Assembly (NCBI RefSeq): GCF_003933745.1 | Contig: NZ_RSEB01000003.1 | Location: forward strand, 496,001 to 560,000 | Direction of reading: 5' to 3' | DNA: 64,000 nucleotides | Origin: Glycomyces terrestris | GTDB taxonomy: Bacteria > Actinomycetota > Actinomycetes > Mycobacteriales > Micromonosporaceae | Part shown: positions 42,201 to 50,612 of the stretch, one piece after another | Layout: each line of letters starts with the position of its first letter | How positions within the stretch are numbered: the stretch's first letter is position 1 | Made by a program: the position numbers and the translations under genes | The notes under the pieces: generated by a model | What the model was told of the DNA's origin: nothing | What the model saw: the letters and a program-made list of their open reading frames with translations, nothing else | Database searches by the model: none

Positions 42201-43328
42201 ATGAACCTGCTCCAGGGAGGCGGCGGAGTGCTGGGCAACATGCACTTCACGTTGGACGGCTCGGACGACCCGTCCAACGTGCTGAACCTCATGGCGCTCG
42301 ACGCCTACGTGAGCGGCGCGCAGCCGCACGCGGTGGTGCGGGCGCTCGACATGGTCGCGGACGACGTGGACCTGATCCCCGAGGGCGGGTCGCTCATCCG
42401 GTCGATCTCGGGGACCTCGTTCCTTCAGCTCGTGACCGGCGAGGGCTGGACGCTCCGCACGCAGCGGTGGCGGGACGGCTCGGGCCAGGCGGTGGTGACC
42501 GCCGAGACGCGCGAGCGCGCCGAGGAGATCGCCGCCTACGTCACCGACCGCACCGGCTCGGTCGAGGAGGTCGGCGAGGACAAGGTCGACATGGGCTTCT
42601 GGTACCGGTCGGCGCGCGGCCCGTTCCGCTCCACCCGGTCGATCAGCGCCCCGCGCTGGCCCGAGATCGAGCGGAACTACTCGTCCAGCGCCGGGTCGGC
42701 GCTCGGGAAGCTCATGGCGACGCAGTCCTCGGACGTGACCGGCCGCCTCGTGCTCTTCCACGGCCCTCCCGGCACCGGCAAGACGACGGCGCTGCGGGCG
42801 CTGGCGCGCGAGTGGGCGCCGTGGTGCCAGGTGGACACCGTCCTCGACCCGGAGGCGTTCTTCGCGGACCCGTCGTACCTGATGGAGGTCATCATCGGGT
42901 CGGAGATGGACCTCGCGCTCGACACCGACCTGACGCCGGGCGAGCCGCGGCGCGAGCACTGGCGGCTCATGGTCCTGGAGGACTGCGACGAGCTCATCCG
43001 CGGCGAGGCGAAGGAGGCGTCGGGCCAGTCGCTCGCGCGCCTGCTGAACCTGACGGACGGCCTGCTCGGCCAGGGCCGGGAGATCATGGTCGCGATCACC
43101 ACGAACGAGCGCCTCGACCGGCTGCACCCGGCCGTGGTCCGCCCGGGCCGGTGCCTGGCGCAGATCGAGGTCGGCGAGCTGTCGCCGCTGGAGTCGAGCG
43201 ACTGGCTCGGCGGCGAGCAGGTCCGCGAGCCGATGACGCTCGCGGAGCTGTACGCGCGCCGCGCCGGCACCGACCCGAACCGCACGGAGCCGCAGGTCCC
43301 GCAGCAGCAGGTCGGCCAGTACCTGTAG
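42201..43328 (+). CDS. AAA family ATPase with DUF5925 domain
   Basis: 375 residues from the ATG at 42201, chosen for the GGTGAG five bases upstream; an ATG at 42171 would add ten. The N-terminal DUF5925 half contains FLQLVTGEGWTLRTQRWRDG. The ATPase half has Walker A GPPGTGKTT, VDTVLDPEAFFADPSYLMEV, Walker B LMVLEDCDEL and sensor 1 IMVAITTNERLDRLHPAVVRPGR with an arginine finger. This is a common actinobacterial protein of unknown role. Divergent from the CopD/CtaG gene. Confidence 0.85.
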   Translation: MNLLQGGGGVLGNMHFTLDGSDDPSNVLNLMALDAYVSGAQPHAVVRALDMVADDVDLIPEGGSLIRSISGTSFLQLVTGEGWTLRTQRWRDGSGQAVVTAETRERAEEIAAYVTDRTGSVEEVGEDKVDMGFWYRSARGPFRSTRSISAPRWPEIERNYSSSAGSALGKLMATQSSDVTGRLVLFHGPPGTGKTTALRALAREWAPWCQVDTVLDPEAFFADPSYLMEVIIGSEMDLALDTDLTPGEPRREHWRLMVLEDCDELIRGEAKEASGQSLARLLNLTDGLLGQGREIMVAITTNERLDRLHPAVVRPGRCLAQIEVGELSPLESSDWLGGEQVREPMTLAELYARRAGTDPNRTEPQVPQQQVGQYL

Positions 43329-43338
43329 GCCGGCCCCG

Positions 43339-44205
43339 TCAGTGGACGGGGTCGATGAAGTACACCGAGCTGGTGCCCCAGTCGCAGACGGCGAGGCGCC
43401 CGTCCGGGGCGACGGTGATCCCGGTGGGGCTCGCGAAGCCGTCGGCGACGGTGGTGCGGGTCCCGTCCGGTTCGATCATCTCGACGGTCGAGCCGCCGTA
43501 GTCCACGACGTAGACGGCGTCGCCGCCCGCGGGCGCGATGCCGGGTCCGGGGCTGGCAAGCTCGGTGTTCACGTGCTCGGCCGCGGTCGAGCCGGCCGCG
43601 ACGTGCGAGACGCCGCCGTTGATGTTGCTGACCATGAGGTCGCCGTTGTCGAGTTCGACGGCGCCGACCGGGGTCTGGAGCCCGGTGGCGACGGTCCGGG
43701 TGTTGCCCTCGGCGTCGGCGGCGAGGATCTCGTCGGTCTGCCGGTTGGCGATGAGGAGTTCGCCGGCGGCGTTGAAGGACAGCCCGGCCGGGGTCGCGAG
43801 CCCCTCGACGAAGACCTCGGGTTCGCCGTCCTCGCTGAAGCGCCACACGACGTCGCCGCTGTAGGAGGCGGCGTAGACGACGCCGTCGTCGCTGATCGCG
43901 AGCCCGGAGGGCCCGTTCAGGTCGCTCGCGAAGGTGCTGCGCTCGCCGTCGGGCGTGAAGCGCTCGATGGTGCCGCCGGACCAGTTCGCGATGTAGAGGG
44001 CGCCGTCGGCGTCGAACGCCATGCCCACCGGGGACGAGAGGCCGTCCCAGGCCGCCTCGCCGGGCCCCTGGAGCGAGCCGTCGGTGCCGGCGGGCTCGGG
44101 TCCGCCGCTGCACGCGGTCGCGGCGAGGACCGCGGCGACCGCCGGGGCGGCCAGGAGGCGGCGGGCCCGGGACGCGGTGCCGCCGTGTCGAAGGTCGTCG
44201 TTCAT
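43339..44205 (-). CDS. Beta-propeller (SMP-30/NHL-like) lipoprotein
   Basis: 288 residues from the ATG at 44205. A signal peptide ends in lipobox LAATAC (Cys near 31). Five to six repeats follow with the pattern L-x-x-P-x-G-x-A-x-(D/E)-D-G-x-x-Y-(I/V)-A-(N/S): PVGMAFDADGALYIANWSGG, PSGLAISDDGVVYAASYSG, PAGLSFNAAGELLIANRQT, PTGITVAPDGRLAVCDWGT. Anchored outside the membrane. A lactonase-type or binding role is possible; no metal ligands were confirmed. Confidence 0.82.
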   Translation of the reverse strand: MNDDLRHGGTASRARRLLAAPAVAAVLAATACSGGPEPAGTDGSLQGPGEAAWDGLSSPVGMAFDADGALYIANWSGGTIERFTPDGERSTFASDLNGPSGLAISDDGVVYAASYSGDVVWRFSEDGEPEVFVEGLATPAGLSFNAAGELLIANRQTDEILAADAEGNTRTVATGLQTPVGAVELDNGDLMVSNINGGVSHVAAGSTAAEHVNTELASPGPGIAPAGGDAVYVVDYGGSTVEMIEPDGTRTTVADGFASPTGITVAPDGRLAVCDWGTSSVYFIDPVH

Positions 44206-44329
44206 GTGCGTCGCACTCCGTCTCGGTCGGTGTCGGTTCGTCGCTGGCGCTAGGCGTTCGAGCGCGCTCGAACGCAAGCGTGCGCCGGGGGCGCCGCGGC
44301 AGAGGCCGTCCGCGGCGCTCCCGGCGCGG

Positions 44330-45343
44330 TCACGGGGTGAGGGCGCCGCCCCACTTGATGAGGGCGCTGCCGATGGACATGCCGCCCCCGAACGCGGCCA
44401 GGAGGACGCCGTCCCCGGGCCGCAGGTGGCCGGCGCGGTTGGCGTAGTCGAGCGCGATCGGGACGGAGGCGGCGCCGGTGTTCCCGAACTCGTCGACGAC
44501 CAGGTGGTGGCGGGCCCGGGTGAGGCCCAGGCTCGGCTCGATGTCGCGGAGCATCCGCCCGTTCGCCTGGTGCGGGATGAAGTGCCGCACCTCCTCCTCG
44601 GTGGCGTCGGCCTTGCGCAGGATCTCCTTGACGGCCAAGGGGAGCTGCTCGGTGACGAACTCGCGCACCGCCCGGCCGTCCATGGTGAAGTACTGGCCGG
44701 GGTCGTCCGGCGGCACGTCGCGCGAGGGCGTGCGGCTGCCGCCGTTGGGGACCTCGATCATGCGGTGGTGCATGCCGTGGGTGCGCAGGCTGGTGGCGAC
44801 CAGGCCGTGGTCCTCGGCGACGGGGCCGAGGACGACGGCGCCGGCGCCGTCGCCGAAGAGCACGGCGGTGCGGCGGTCGGCCGGGTCGATGATCCGCGAG
44901 TACACGTCGGCGCCGACGACGAGCGCGTAGCCGTCGCGGAGCCGGGCGGCGGCGGCGTCGAGCGCGAACAGGAAGCCCGAGCACACGGCGTTCACGTCGT
45001 AGGCGGGGACGCCGTCGGCGCCGAGCCGGTGCTGCACGATCGCGGCGGTCGCGGGCTGCGGGTGGTCGGGCGTCGACGTGGCGACGATGATCTGCTCGAG
45101 CTGCCCGGGCAGGATGCCGGCGTCGTCGAGGGCGGCCTGCGCGGCGGCGGCGGCGAGGTCGGAGGTCGCTTCGTGCGCGGCGGCGTAGCGGCGGGTGCGC
45201 ACACCGGTCTTGCGGACGATCCATTCCTCCTCGACGCCGGCGCGGGCGCCGACCTCGTCGTTGCCGACGACGGTCGCGGGCAGGTGGGAGCCGGTGCCGA
45301 CGATCCCGATGCGGGTCGGCGGCGCGGCGGTGCGGGTGGACAT
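44330..45343 (-). CDS. 3-oxoacyl-ACP synthase III (FabH-like)
   Basis: 337 residues with the full KAS III triad: Cys121 (NAVCSGF), His258 (IPHQAN) and Asn288 (FGNTGAAS). It condenses an acyl-CoA starter with malonyl-ACP. Located at the end of the operon with the AfsA-like and HAD genes, 76 bp after the HAD stop. A paralogue dedicated to signal or secondary lipid synthesis is likely, supplying the beta-ketoacyl chain for the AfsA-like enzyme. Confidence 0.9.
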   Translation of the reverse strand: MSTRTAAPPTRIGIVGTGSHLPATVVGNDEVGARAGVEEEWIVRKTGVRTRRYAAAHEATSDLAAAAAQAALDDAGILPGQLEQIIVATSTPDHPQPATAAIVQHRLGADGVPAYDVNAVCSGFLFALDAAAARLRDGYALVVGADVYSRIIDPADRRTAVLFGDGAGAVVLGPVAEDHGLVATSLRTHGMHHRMIEVPNGGSRTPSRDVPPDDPGQYFTMDGRAVREFVTEQLPLAVKEILRKADATEEEVRHFIPHQANGRMLRDIEPSLGLTRARHHLVVDEFGNTGAASVPIALDYANRAGHLRPGDGVLLAAFGGGMSIGSALIKWGGALTP

Positions 45344-45419
45344 GTGAGGTCACCTCAGTCAGGGTCAGCACTCCCGGTGGGGAGCAGCGGGTTTCGGTCG
45401 GGGTCCGAAGAACTCGTGG

Positions 45420-46103
45420 TCAGGCCGCGGCGGCGGCGGGGTCGAGGACGCGCCAGCCCCGGTGGTCGGCGCGGCGTCGCAGCTCGGGGTCGGCGCCGAC
45501 GACCACGGCGGTGCCGACGGCGTCGAGCATCGGCAGGTCGCTGGCGTGGTCGCCGTAGGCGACGCAGCGGGCGGGGTCGAGGCCGCGGAGCCGGGTGACG
45601 GCCCGCACGACGTGCGCCTTGCCCTCCCCGATCACGGGGTGGTCGATCTCGCCGGTGAGGCGGCCGCGGCGCACGATCACCGGCGCGCCGTGCACCTCGC
45701 TGGCGCCCAGCAGCGCCCCGATCGGGTCCAGGCAGGCGTAGAACGAGCCGGACACGAGGACGGTGGGGACGCCGGCGCGGCGCAGCTCCTCGTGCTCGGC
45801 GACGACGCCGTCGACGAGGAACCCGGGCTCGGCGAGCTCCGCCTTGAGCCAGGCGTGCCCGGCGGCGGCGAGCCGCTCGGCGGACTCGCCCGCGTAGCAG
45901 CGGTAGTAGGCCCGGTTGACCTCCTCGCGGGGGACGCCGGAGGCGGCGAGGTCGCCGAGGCGGTCCCGGATGACCCGGTAGGCGCCGGCCGGTTCGCCGC
46001 GCGAGTCCAGGTAGAACTCGAGGAACCGGAACATGCTCTTGACGGAGATGAGGGTCTCGTCGACGTCGAAGAAGGCGGCGTCGACGCCCTCGTGCTCAGA
46101 CAC
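45420..46103 (-). CDS. HAD-IB family phosphatase
   Basis: 227 residues from a GTG. HAD motif I is FFDVDETLIS (nucleophile and acid Asp near 13 and 15), motif II VLVSGSF, motif III lysine in GEGKAHVV and motif IV YGDHASDLPML. The start overlaps the AfsA-like stop by eight bases. In gamma-butyrolactone synthesis a phosphatase removes the phosphate of the DHAP-derived butenolide; this gene is well placed to do it. Serine-phosphatase-like general activity is an alternative. Confidence 0.85.
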   Translation of the reverse strand: MSEHEGVDAAFFDVDETLISVKSMFRFLEFYLDSRGEPAGAYRVIRDRLGDLAASGVPREEVNRAYYRCYAGESAERLAAAGHAWLKAELAEPGFLVDGVVAEHEELRRAGVPTVLVSGSFYACLDPIGALLGASEVHGAPVIVRRGRLTGEIDHPVIGEGKAHVVRAVTRLRGLDPARCVAYGDHASDLPMLDAVGTAVVVGADPELRRRADHRGWRVLDPAAAAA

Positions 46104-46881
46104 CGGCCCCCACTTCGGCGCCGAGGCGCGACTCGTGCGTCACGGCGTGGGCCGCGCGGCGGTGCTCCTTGCCCTCGATGAGCTCGGACTCGAACGCGGT
46201 GAACGCGACCTCGGTGAGCGCGCAGCGGCGCCCGGCCTGGTGCACGCCGATCTCGGCGGTGAAGGAGAGCCGGGTCGGGTCGCCGACGTCGGCGCGCGTG
46301 ACCTGGTACTCGATCTCCGCGGCGAGCGGGAACAGGAAGTTCTCGAACGAGGTGCGCATCGAGTCGATGACGAAGTAGTAGCCGCCGCGCCGCTCGGGGT
46401 CGACGTAGTACCGCTCGGTCACGGCGAGGAACATCTGCCGGGCCGCCTCGACCACGACCATGCCCTGGACGTGCTGCCCGGTCTGGTGGTCGAGCAGGAG
46501 CTCGTTGTCGTTGTGGATGCGCAGGGCGGCCCGGTACACGCCCGGCCCGGTGCTGCGCAGCGCGGCGATCAGCGCGTTCGACTCCTGTCGCTTGTGGACC
46601 TCGTCGGTGCCGAGGGGCTCGGTGGCGTGCGGCTCCAGGAGCATCCGGTGCGCGACGCCGACGCGGCGGACGACGGCGTGCAGCCGGTCCCAGTCGGCGG
46701 CGGTGACGCCCTGGCCCGGGCGGAGCGAGATCTCCTCGCCGGCCTCGCCGTAGAGGCCCGACTGGAGGTCTTCGAGGAGCTGGCTGATGGTGAGGACGTC
46801 GGGGTGTTCGGAGCTGAAGCCCTGAAACCTGACGCCGACGACGATGAGGGTTCTGCTGGAATTCGGCATTCGCTTGTCCAT
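46096..46881 (-). CDS. AfsA/ScbA-like gamma-butyrolactone synthase
   Basis: 261 residues from the ATG at 46881 (another ATG at 46869). Two AfsA hot-dog repeats: the first with EVHKRQESNALIAALRSTGPG and LLDHQTGQHVQGMVVVEAARQMFLAV, the second around FVIDSMRTSFENFLFP and FTAEIGVHQAGRRCALTEVAF. AfsA joins a beta-ketoacyl-ACP with dihydroxyacetone phosphate, the first step to A-factor type signals. The first repeat keeps its D-x-x-x-x-H-x-x-G-M-x-x-x-E-A-x-R-Q motif. Together with HAD and FabH, synthesis of a small diffusible lactone or butenolide is inferred. Confidence 0.82.
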   Translation of the reverse strand: MDKRMPNSSRTLIVVGVRFQGFSSEHPDVLTISQLLEDLQSGLYGEAGEEISLRPGQGVTAADWDRLHAVVRRVGVAHRMLLEPHATEPLGTDEVHKRQESNALIAALRSTGPGVYRAALRIHNDNELLLDHQTGQHVQGMVVVEAARQMFLAVTERYYVDPERRGGYYFVIDSMRTSFENFLFPLAAEIEYQVTRADVGDPTRLSFTAEIGVHQAGRRCALTEVAFTAFESELIEGKEHRRAAHAVTHESRLGAEVGAGV

Positions 46882-46978
46882 CCGCTAAGGAGTGGCTGTG
46901 AACGGGATTCCGCGCGACACTGCGACGGCGATGCGGACTCCGGATCGGTCCACTGGGGCCTCGGAAGGTCCGGAAGAG

Positions 46979-47128
46979 TTGGCGCCATTGGGAATTGCGG
47001 TGTACTCATTCAGGATATGCAGGGCACGCTCTGTGAGCAACCATCCAGTTAGTGTTGTGAATCAACTCACACAAAGCAACTCAAAATATGACAGAATCAT
47101 TTCCGGATCGTGTGCGGGACCTGAACCG
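46979..47128 (-). promoter_or_regulatory. afsA-operon promoter with CRP-like site (copy A)
   Basis: On the minus strand: TGTGA-GTTGAT-TCACA (47056-47071), then TTGCTC as -35 (47035-47040), 17 bases, TATCCT as -10 (47012-47017). The dyad centre lies 23 bases upstream of the -35, i.e. near -59, the class I CRP distance. Further downstream is TTGGCGCCATTGGGAA (46979-46994), also present in copy B. Confidence 0.72.
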
Positions 47129-47346
47129 ACTGTTGCCGTCGTACTGCAATGCCATGAATACGAGCTCCAATGAGGGCATTTACCCCATTCGCGATGTGCA
47201 ATTCGGTCCGTTGGGGACTCGCGGCCCGGTGATCACCGCAAGTGGCGCGCTCCTCTCGCAACGCAACCACCACTGTGGTCCGAATCGGCGCTTGCGTCAC
47301 ATCGGCCGCGCACTCCACTCCGGCCCCGCCGGTGGGGGACGGAAAA

Positions 47347-47382
47347 CGGGCGAGGCCCCGCCGCCAGGCGGGGCCTCGCCCG
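47347..47382 (-). terminator. Terminator of the SDR-MFS-tautomerase-CMD operon
   Basis: Perfect 16-bp stem CGGGCGAGGCCCCGCC/GGCGGGGCCTCGCCCG with loop GCCA, followed by TTTTCC on the minus strand. Confidence 0.93.
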
Positions 47383-47399
47383 TGCGTCGCTCGGCCGGG

Positions 47400-48197
47400 T
47401 CAGGCGGGCCCGTCCAGGAGCCCGCGGGCCTCGAACACCTCGCGCGCGGCGCTCATCGCGTTCAGCGCCGCCGGGAACCCCGCGTACACCGCCATCTGGA
47501 TGATCGTCTCCACCACCTCCTCGCGGGTGCCGCCGACGTTGAGCAGCCCGTGCACGTGGACCTTCAACTGCGGCAGCGCGCTCCCGAGCGCCGTGCAGGC
47601 GGCGACGGTCACGATCTCGCGCGAGCGCAGGTCGAGGCCCTTGCGCACGTACACGTCCCCGAAGGCGAACTCGATGATGTAGCGGCCCAGGTCCGGCGCG
47701 ATCGACTCGAGGCTCGCGATCACCGCCTCGCCCGCGTGGCCGTCGATCTCGGCCAGGGCCTTCCAGCCCCGGTCGTAGCGCGAGCCCTCCGGCTCGACCT
47801 CGGCGTCGGCGAACCCGGGCTCGTCGTCGTCGCGGGCCTCGAAGACCTCGCGCGTCGCGCCGATCGCGTTGAGCACCTTCGGGAATCCGGTGTAGGGCAC
47901 CAGGTGCATGATCGCCTCGACGATCTCGCGCCGGCCCAGCCCGATGTTGAGGGCCCCGTTGACGTGGAACTTCAGCTGCGGCAGGGCGTGACCGAGCGCG
48001 GTGAGCGCCCCGATCGTCGCCAGCTGGCGCTCCCGGAGGTCGAGGTCCGAGCGGTGGTAGACGTCCCCGTACGGGAACTCCACGGTCATCCGGCCCAGGT
48101 CCGGGGCGATGTCGTCGTAGCCGTGGACCACGGGCGGGTCCTCGTCTCCGGCGAGCCGCCGCAGGATCCCGATGCCGCGTTCGAAGCGGTTCTCCAT
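47400..48197 (-). CDS. Two-domain carboxymuconolactone decarboxylase family protein
   Basis: 265 residues from the ATG at 48197 (AGGA eight bases upstream). Two tandem CMD domains (about 35-120 and 150-250), each with the R-x-x-x-T-x-x-A-x-x-A-L-G-x-x-x-P-Q-L-K-x-H-V pattern: ATIGALTALGHALPQLKFHV and VTVAACTALGSALPQLKVHV. No Cys pair, so it is the decarboxylase/hydratase-like type rather than the AhpD type. It ends the minus-strand operon next to a tautomerase, which together suggests ring-derived or lactone substrate handling. Confidence 0.85.
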   Translation of the reverse strand: MENRFERGIGILRRLAGDEDPPVVHGYDDIAPDLGRMTVEFPYGDVYHRSDLDLRERQLATIGALTALGHALPQLKFHVNGALNIGLGRREIVEAIMHLVPYTGFPKVLNAIGATREVFEARDDDEPGFADAEVEPEGSRYDRGWKALAEIDGHAGEAVIASLESIAPDLGRYIIEFAFGDVYVRKGLDLRSREIVTVAACTALGSALPQLKVHVHGLLNVGGTREEVVETIIQMAVYAGFPAALNAMSAAREVFEARGLLDGPA

Positions 48198-48215
48198 GGA
48201 CACCATCCTAAGAGC

Positions 48216-48428
48216 TCAGCGGCGCCGGCTCAGCTCGGGGAAGTCGGGGTTCGTCGCCATGACGCCCGCCTCGCCCCAGCGGGCCTGCGGGATCTCGTGC
48301 ACGACCACGGTGATCTTGTCCAGGGGCGCGCCGGTGACCTCGTGGGTGGTCGCGGTGAGCGCCTCGATGAGCTTCTGGCACTGCTCGTCGGTCTGGTTCG
48401 GCCAGGTGGTGACGGTGATGAACGGCAT
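48216..48428 (-). CDS. 4-oxalocrotonate tautomerase-like protein
   Basis: 70 residues, MPFITVTTWPNQTDEQCQKL, with the catalytic Pro right after the initiator Met. The length is normal for the short 4-OT family. These enzymes interconvert keto and enol forms. It is 18 bp before the CMD gene in the same operon. Confidence 0.88.
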   Translation of the reverse strand: MPFITVTTWPNQTDEQCQKLIEALTATTHEVTGAPLDKITVVVHEIPQARWGEAGVMATNPDFPELSRRR

Positions 48429-48444
48429 CTCGATCTCCTTGCGG

Positions 48445-49653
48445 TTATGCGGAAACGGACCGGGGACGGCGGGCGGCGGCCGCGAGCAGCCCTGCCGCGG
48501 CGACCGCCGCCGCCCCGGTGGCGACGACGCCCGTCCAGCCCGCGAAGGTCCACACCGGACCGAGCGCGGCGCTCGCGGCGGCGCCGGCGAGCAGGCAGAC
48601 GAGCATGTACAGCGACGAGGCCCCGCCCTGGCTGCCGGGCGGGGCGGCGGCGGCCAGCAGCACCAGGACCGCGGGCTGGCAGGCGAACACCCCGGCGAAC
48701 AGGGCGAGCACCCCGGCCGTGACGACCGCCGGGTGGGCGGCGAGGCCGAGGAGCGCGATCCCGGCGAGCACCGCGGCGAGCCCGGAGAGGACGACGGCGG
48801 GCGCGCCGATGCGCGGCACGAGCCGCCCCGCGAGGGGCGCGCCGACGACGCCGACGAGCCCGGCCAGGTTGACCAGGCCGATCGAGGCGGCGTCGAACCC
48901 GAAGGGCTCCTGCTGGAGCCGGTAGGTCAGGAACGTCGCCACCCCGAGGTAGCCGAAGAACAGGCACGTCCCGAGCGCGAGGAGGCGCACGGTGGCCGCG
49001 CCGCGGAACAGCCCGAGCACCGCCGCGTACGCCTTCGCCGCCGGGCCGGCGGCCGCGGGCGCGGCCAGGTTCGGCAGCGTCAGGGCCGCGCCGGCGGACA
49101 GGAGGTTGAGCGCGGCGGCGCCGAGGACCGCGGTGCGCCAGTCGGCGGCGTCCGCGACGACGCCGGTCATGGAGCGCCCCAACGTGATCCCGGCGACCGA
49201 CGCGCCGATGACGAGGCCGAAGAACATGCCCTTCATCTCCGGCGGGGCCAGGCGCGGCATGAGCGCGATCATCGCCGAGGGCACCGCCGCGGCGACGATC
49301 CCGGCGACCGACAGCAGCGCCACGAAGAGCCCGAAGCCGGGCGCGAAGACCGCCAGGGCCAGCAGCACCGCGAGGCCGGCGGCCCCGGCGGAGCCCATGG
49401 CGCGCAGCGGGAGCCGGTCGGTGAGCGGCCCGAACAGGAAGAACGACAGGGCGTAGGCGAGGCTCGCGGCGGTGAACGCGAACCGGGCGTCCTGGTCGGC
49501 GACGCCGAAGTGCGCGGCGATCTCCGGGAAGATCGGCTGCGTCAGGTACACCGAGGCGACGGCGAGGCAGGTGGCGACCGACGCGGTGGCGGCGGCCGCC
49601 CACGGGACGGCGGTGCGCTCGGCCGCGGCGGCGGGCAGGGCTCGGACGCTCAT
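48445..49653 (-). CDS. MFS transporter
   Basis: 402 residues with 12 hydrophobic helices. Motif A-like loop FGPLTDRLPLRAMG follows helix 2 (about 60-75). ATVRLLALGTCLFFGYLGVATFL opens the second half. Most similar in layout to drug-efflux MFS exporters of the YdhP/CmlR type. It lies between the tautomerase and SDR genes in an operon controlled by a divergent TetR gene, a classic efflux arrangement. Confidence 0.86.
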   Translation of the reverse strand: MSVRALPAAAAERTAVPWAAAATASVATCLAVASVYLTQPIFPEIAAHFGVADQDARFAFTAASLAYALSFFLFGPLTDRLPLRAMGSAGAAGLAVLLALAVFAPGFGLFVALLSVAGIVAAAVPSAMIALMPRLAPPEMKGMFFGLVIGASVAGITLGRSMTGVVADAADWRTAVLGAAALNLLSAGAALTLPNLAAPAAAGPAAKAYAAVLGLFRGAATVRLLALGTCLFFGYLGVATFLTYRLQQEPFGFDAASIGLVNLAGLVGVVGAPLAGRLVPRIGAPAVVLSGLAAVLAGIALLGLAAHPAVVTAGVLALFAGVFACQPAVLVLLAAAAPPGSQGGASSLYMLVCLLAGAAASAALGPVWTFAGWTGVVATGAAAVAAAGLLAAAARRPRSVSA

Positions 49654-49657
49654 GCGG

Positions 49658-50458
49658 TCACCCCGAGGCCCGCGCGCCGCCGTCGACGGTCAGGAACGCG
49701 CCGTTGACCATCGCGGCCTCCGCGGAGACGAGGTAGGCGACGGCGGCGGCGACCTCGGCGGGGTCGACGAGCCGCCCGAGCGGGACGCCCGCGAGGACCT
49801 CCTTCTGGAGGTCGTCCGGCGGGAGGTCGAGCAGCGCGCCCATGTCGTCGAGGATCTCCGTCCACAGGCCGGTGTCGGTGGCGCCCGGGTCGACGGTGTT
49901 CACGCGGATGCCCTTGGGGCCCAGGTCCTTCGAGACGGCCTTGGCGAGGCCGCCGAGGCCGGCGTTGACGACGGCGTTCACGACGAGCAGCGGGCTCGGC
50001 TCGAGGCGGAAGACGCCGTTGACGAACACGATCCGGCCCGCGCCGCGCGCGGCCATGCCGGGGGCGACGGCGCGGGTCAGGCGCATCGCGCCGAGGAGCT
50101 TGCCGTTGACGGTGGCCTCCCAGGCCGCGTCGGTGGCCTGCGCGAGCGGCCCGACGGGGCCGTCCCCGGCGGCGTGCACGAGGATGTCGATCCGGCCGCG
50201 CTCGGCGAGGACGGCGGCGACGCCGGCGTCGGTGTCGGCGGTGTCGTTGATGTCGAGGCGCCGGGTGCTGAGCCGCTCGGCCGCTTCGGGGGCGAGGCCG
50301 GCGGCGAGGCGCTCGCGGGCGGCGTCGAGCCGGGCCTGGTCGCGGCCCAGCATGACGACGTGCGCGCCGTCGCGGGCGAGGCGGGCGGAGACGGCGCCGC
50401 CGACGCCGCCGGTGGCGCCGCTGACGAGCGCGACCTCAGGGTGCTGCGGTGTGGACAT
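49658..50458 (-). CDS. SDR family protein with altered catalytic site
   Basis: 266 residues from the ATG at 50458. The cofactor site is intact: VSGATGGVGGAVSARLARDG (TGxxxGxG), LDIND and HAAGDG. The usual Ser, Tyr and Lys are not seen: the aligned region reads VFVNGVFRLEPSPLLVVNAVVNAGLGGL, with Asn in place of both Tyr and Lys (NAVVN). Classical dehydrogenase chemistry therefore looks unlikely; binding or a modified reaction is possible. First gene of the operon. The TetR gene is divergent at 155 bp. Confidence 0.82.
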   Translation of the reverse strand: MSTPQHPEVALVSGATGGVGGAVSARLARDGAHVVMLGRDQARLDAARERLAAGLAPEAAERLSTRRLDINDTADTDAGVAAVLAERGRIDILVHAAGDGPVGPLAQATDAAWEATVNGKLLGAMRLTRAVAPGMAARGAGRIVFVNGVFRLEPSPLLVVNAVVNAGLGGLAKAVSKDLGPKGIRVNTVDPGATDTGLWTEILDDMGALLDLPPDDLQKEVLAGVPLGRLVDPAEVAAAVAYLVSAEAAMVNGAFLTVDGGARASG

Positions 50459-50612
50459 GGTGCTCCGTTCGGGTCGGGCGCGCCGCACGGGCGGCGTCGC
50501 GGGTGGGGCCGCCGGATCGGCGGCCCGGAATGGTCGTCGTCGATCTCCAGGAGCGGCCGGGGCGGCCCAACTCCCAGGTCACGGACTGATCGGCGCGCGG
50601 TACACTTCCGCG

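Larger units (their letters stand above)
46882..47399. other. Regulatory intergenic region of the AfsA-like operon
   Basis: 518 bp. It contains the duplicated promoter block (46979-47128), and the terminator of the neighbouring operon (47347-47382). From 47130 to 47340 I see no gene; the sequence AACCACCACTGTGGTCCG (47268) has a small inverted repeat CCAC-TGTGG. Confidence 0.55.

Noticed and set aside
46979..47128. Gamma-butyrolactone receptor (ARE) operator
   Set aside because: The dyad is TGTGA-N6-TCACA, fitting CRP-type proteins better than the long ARE palindromes of TetR-type receptors.
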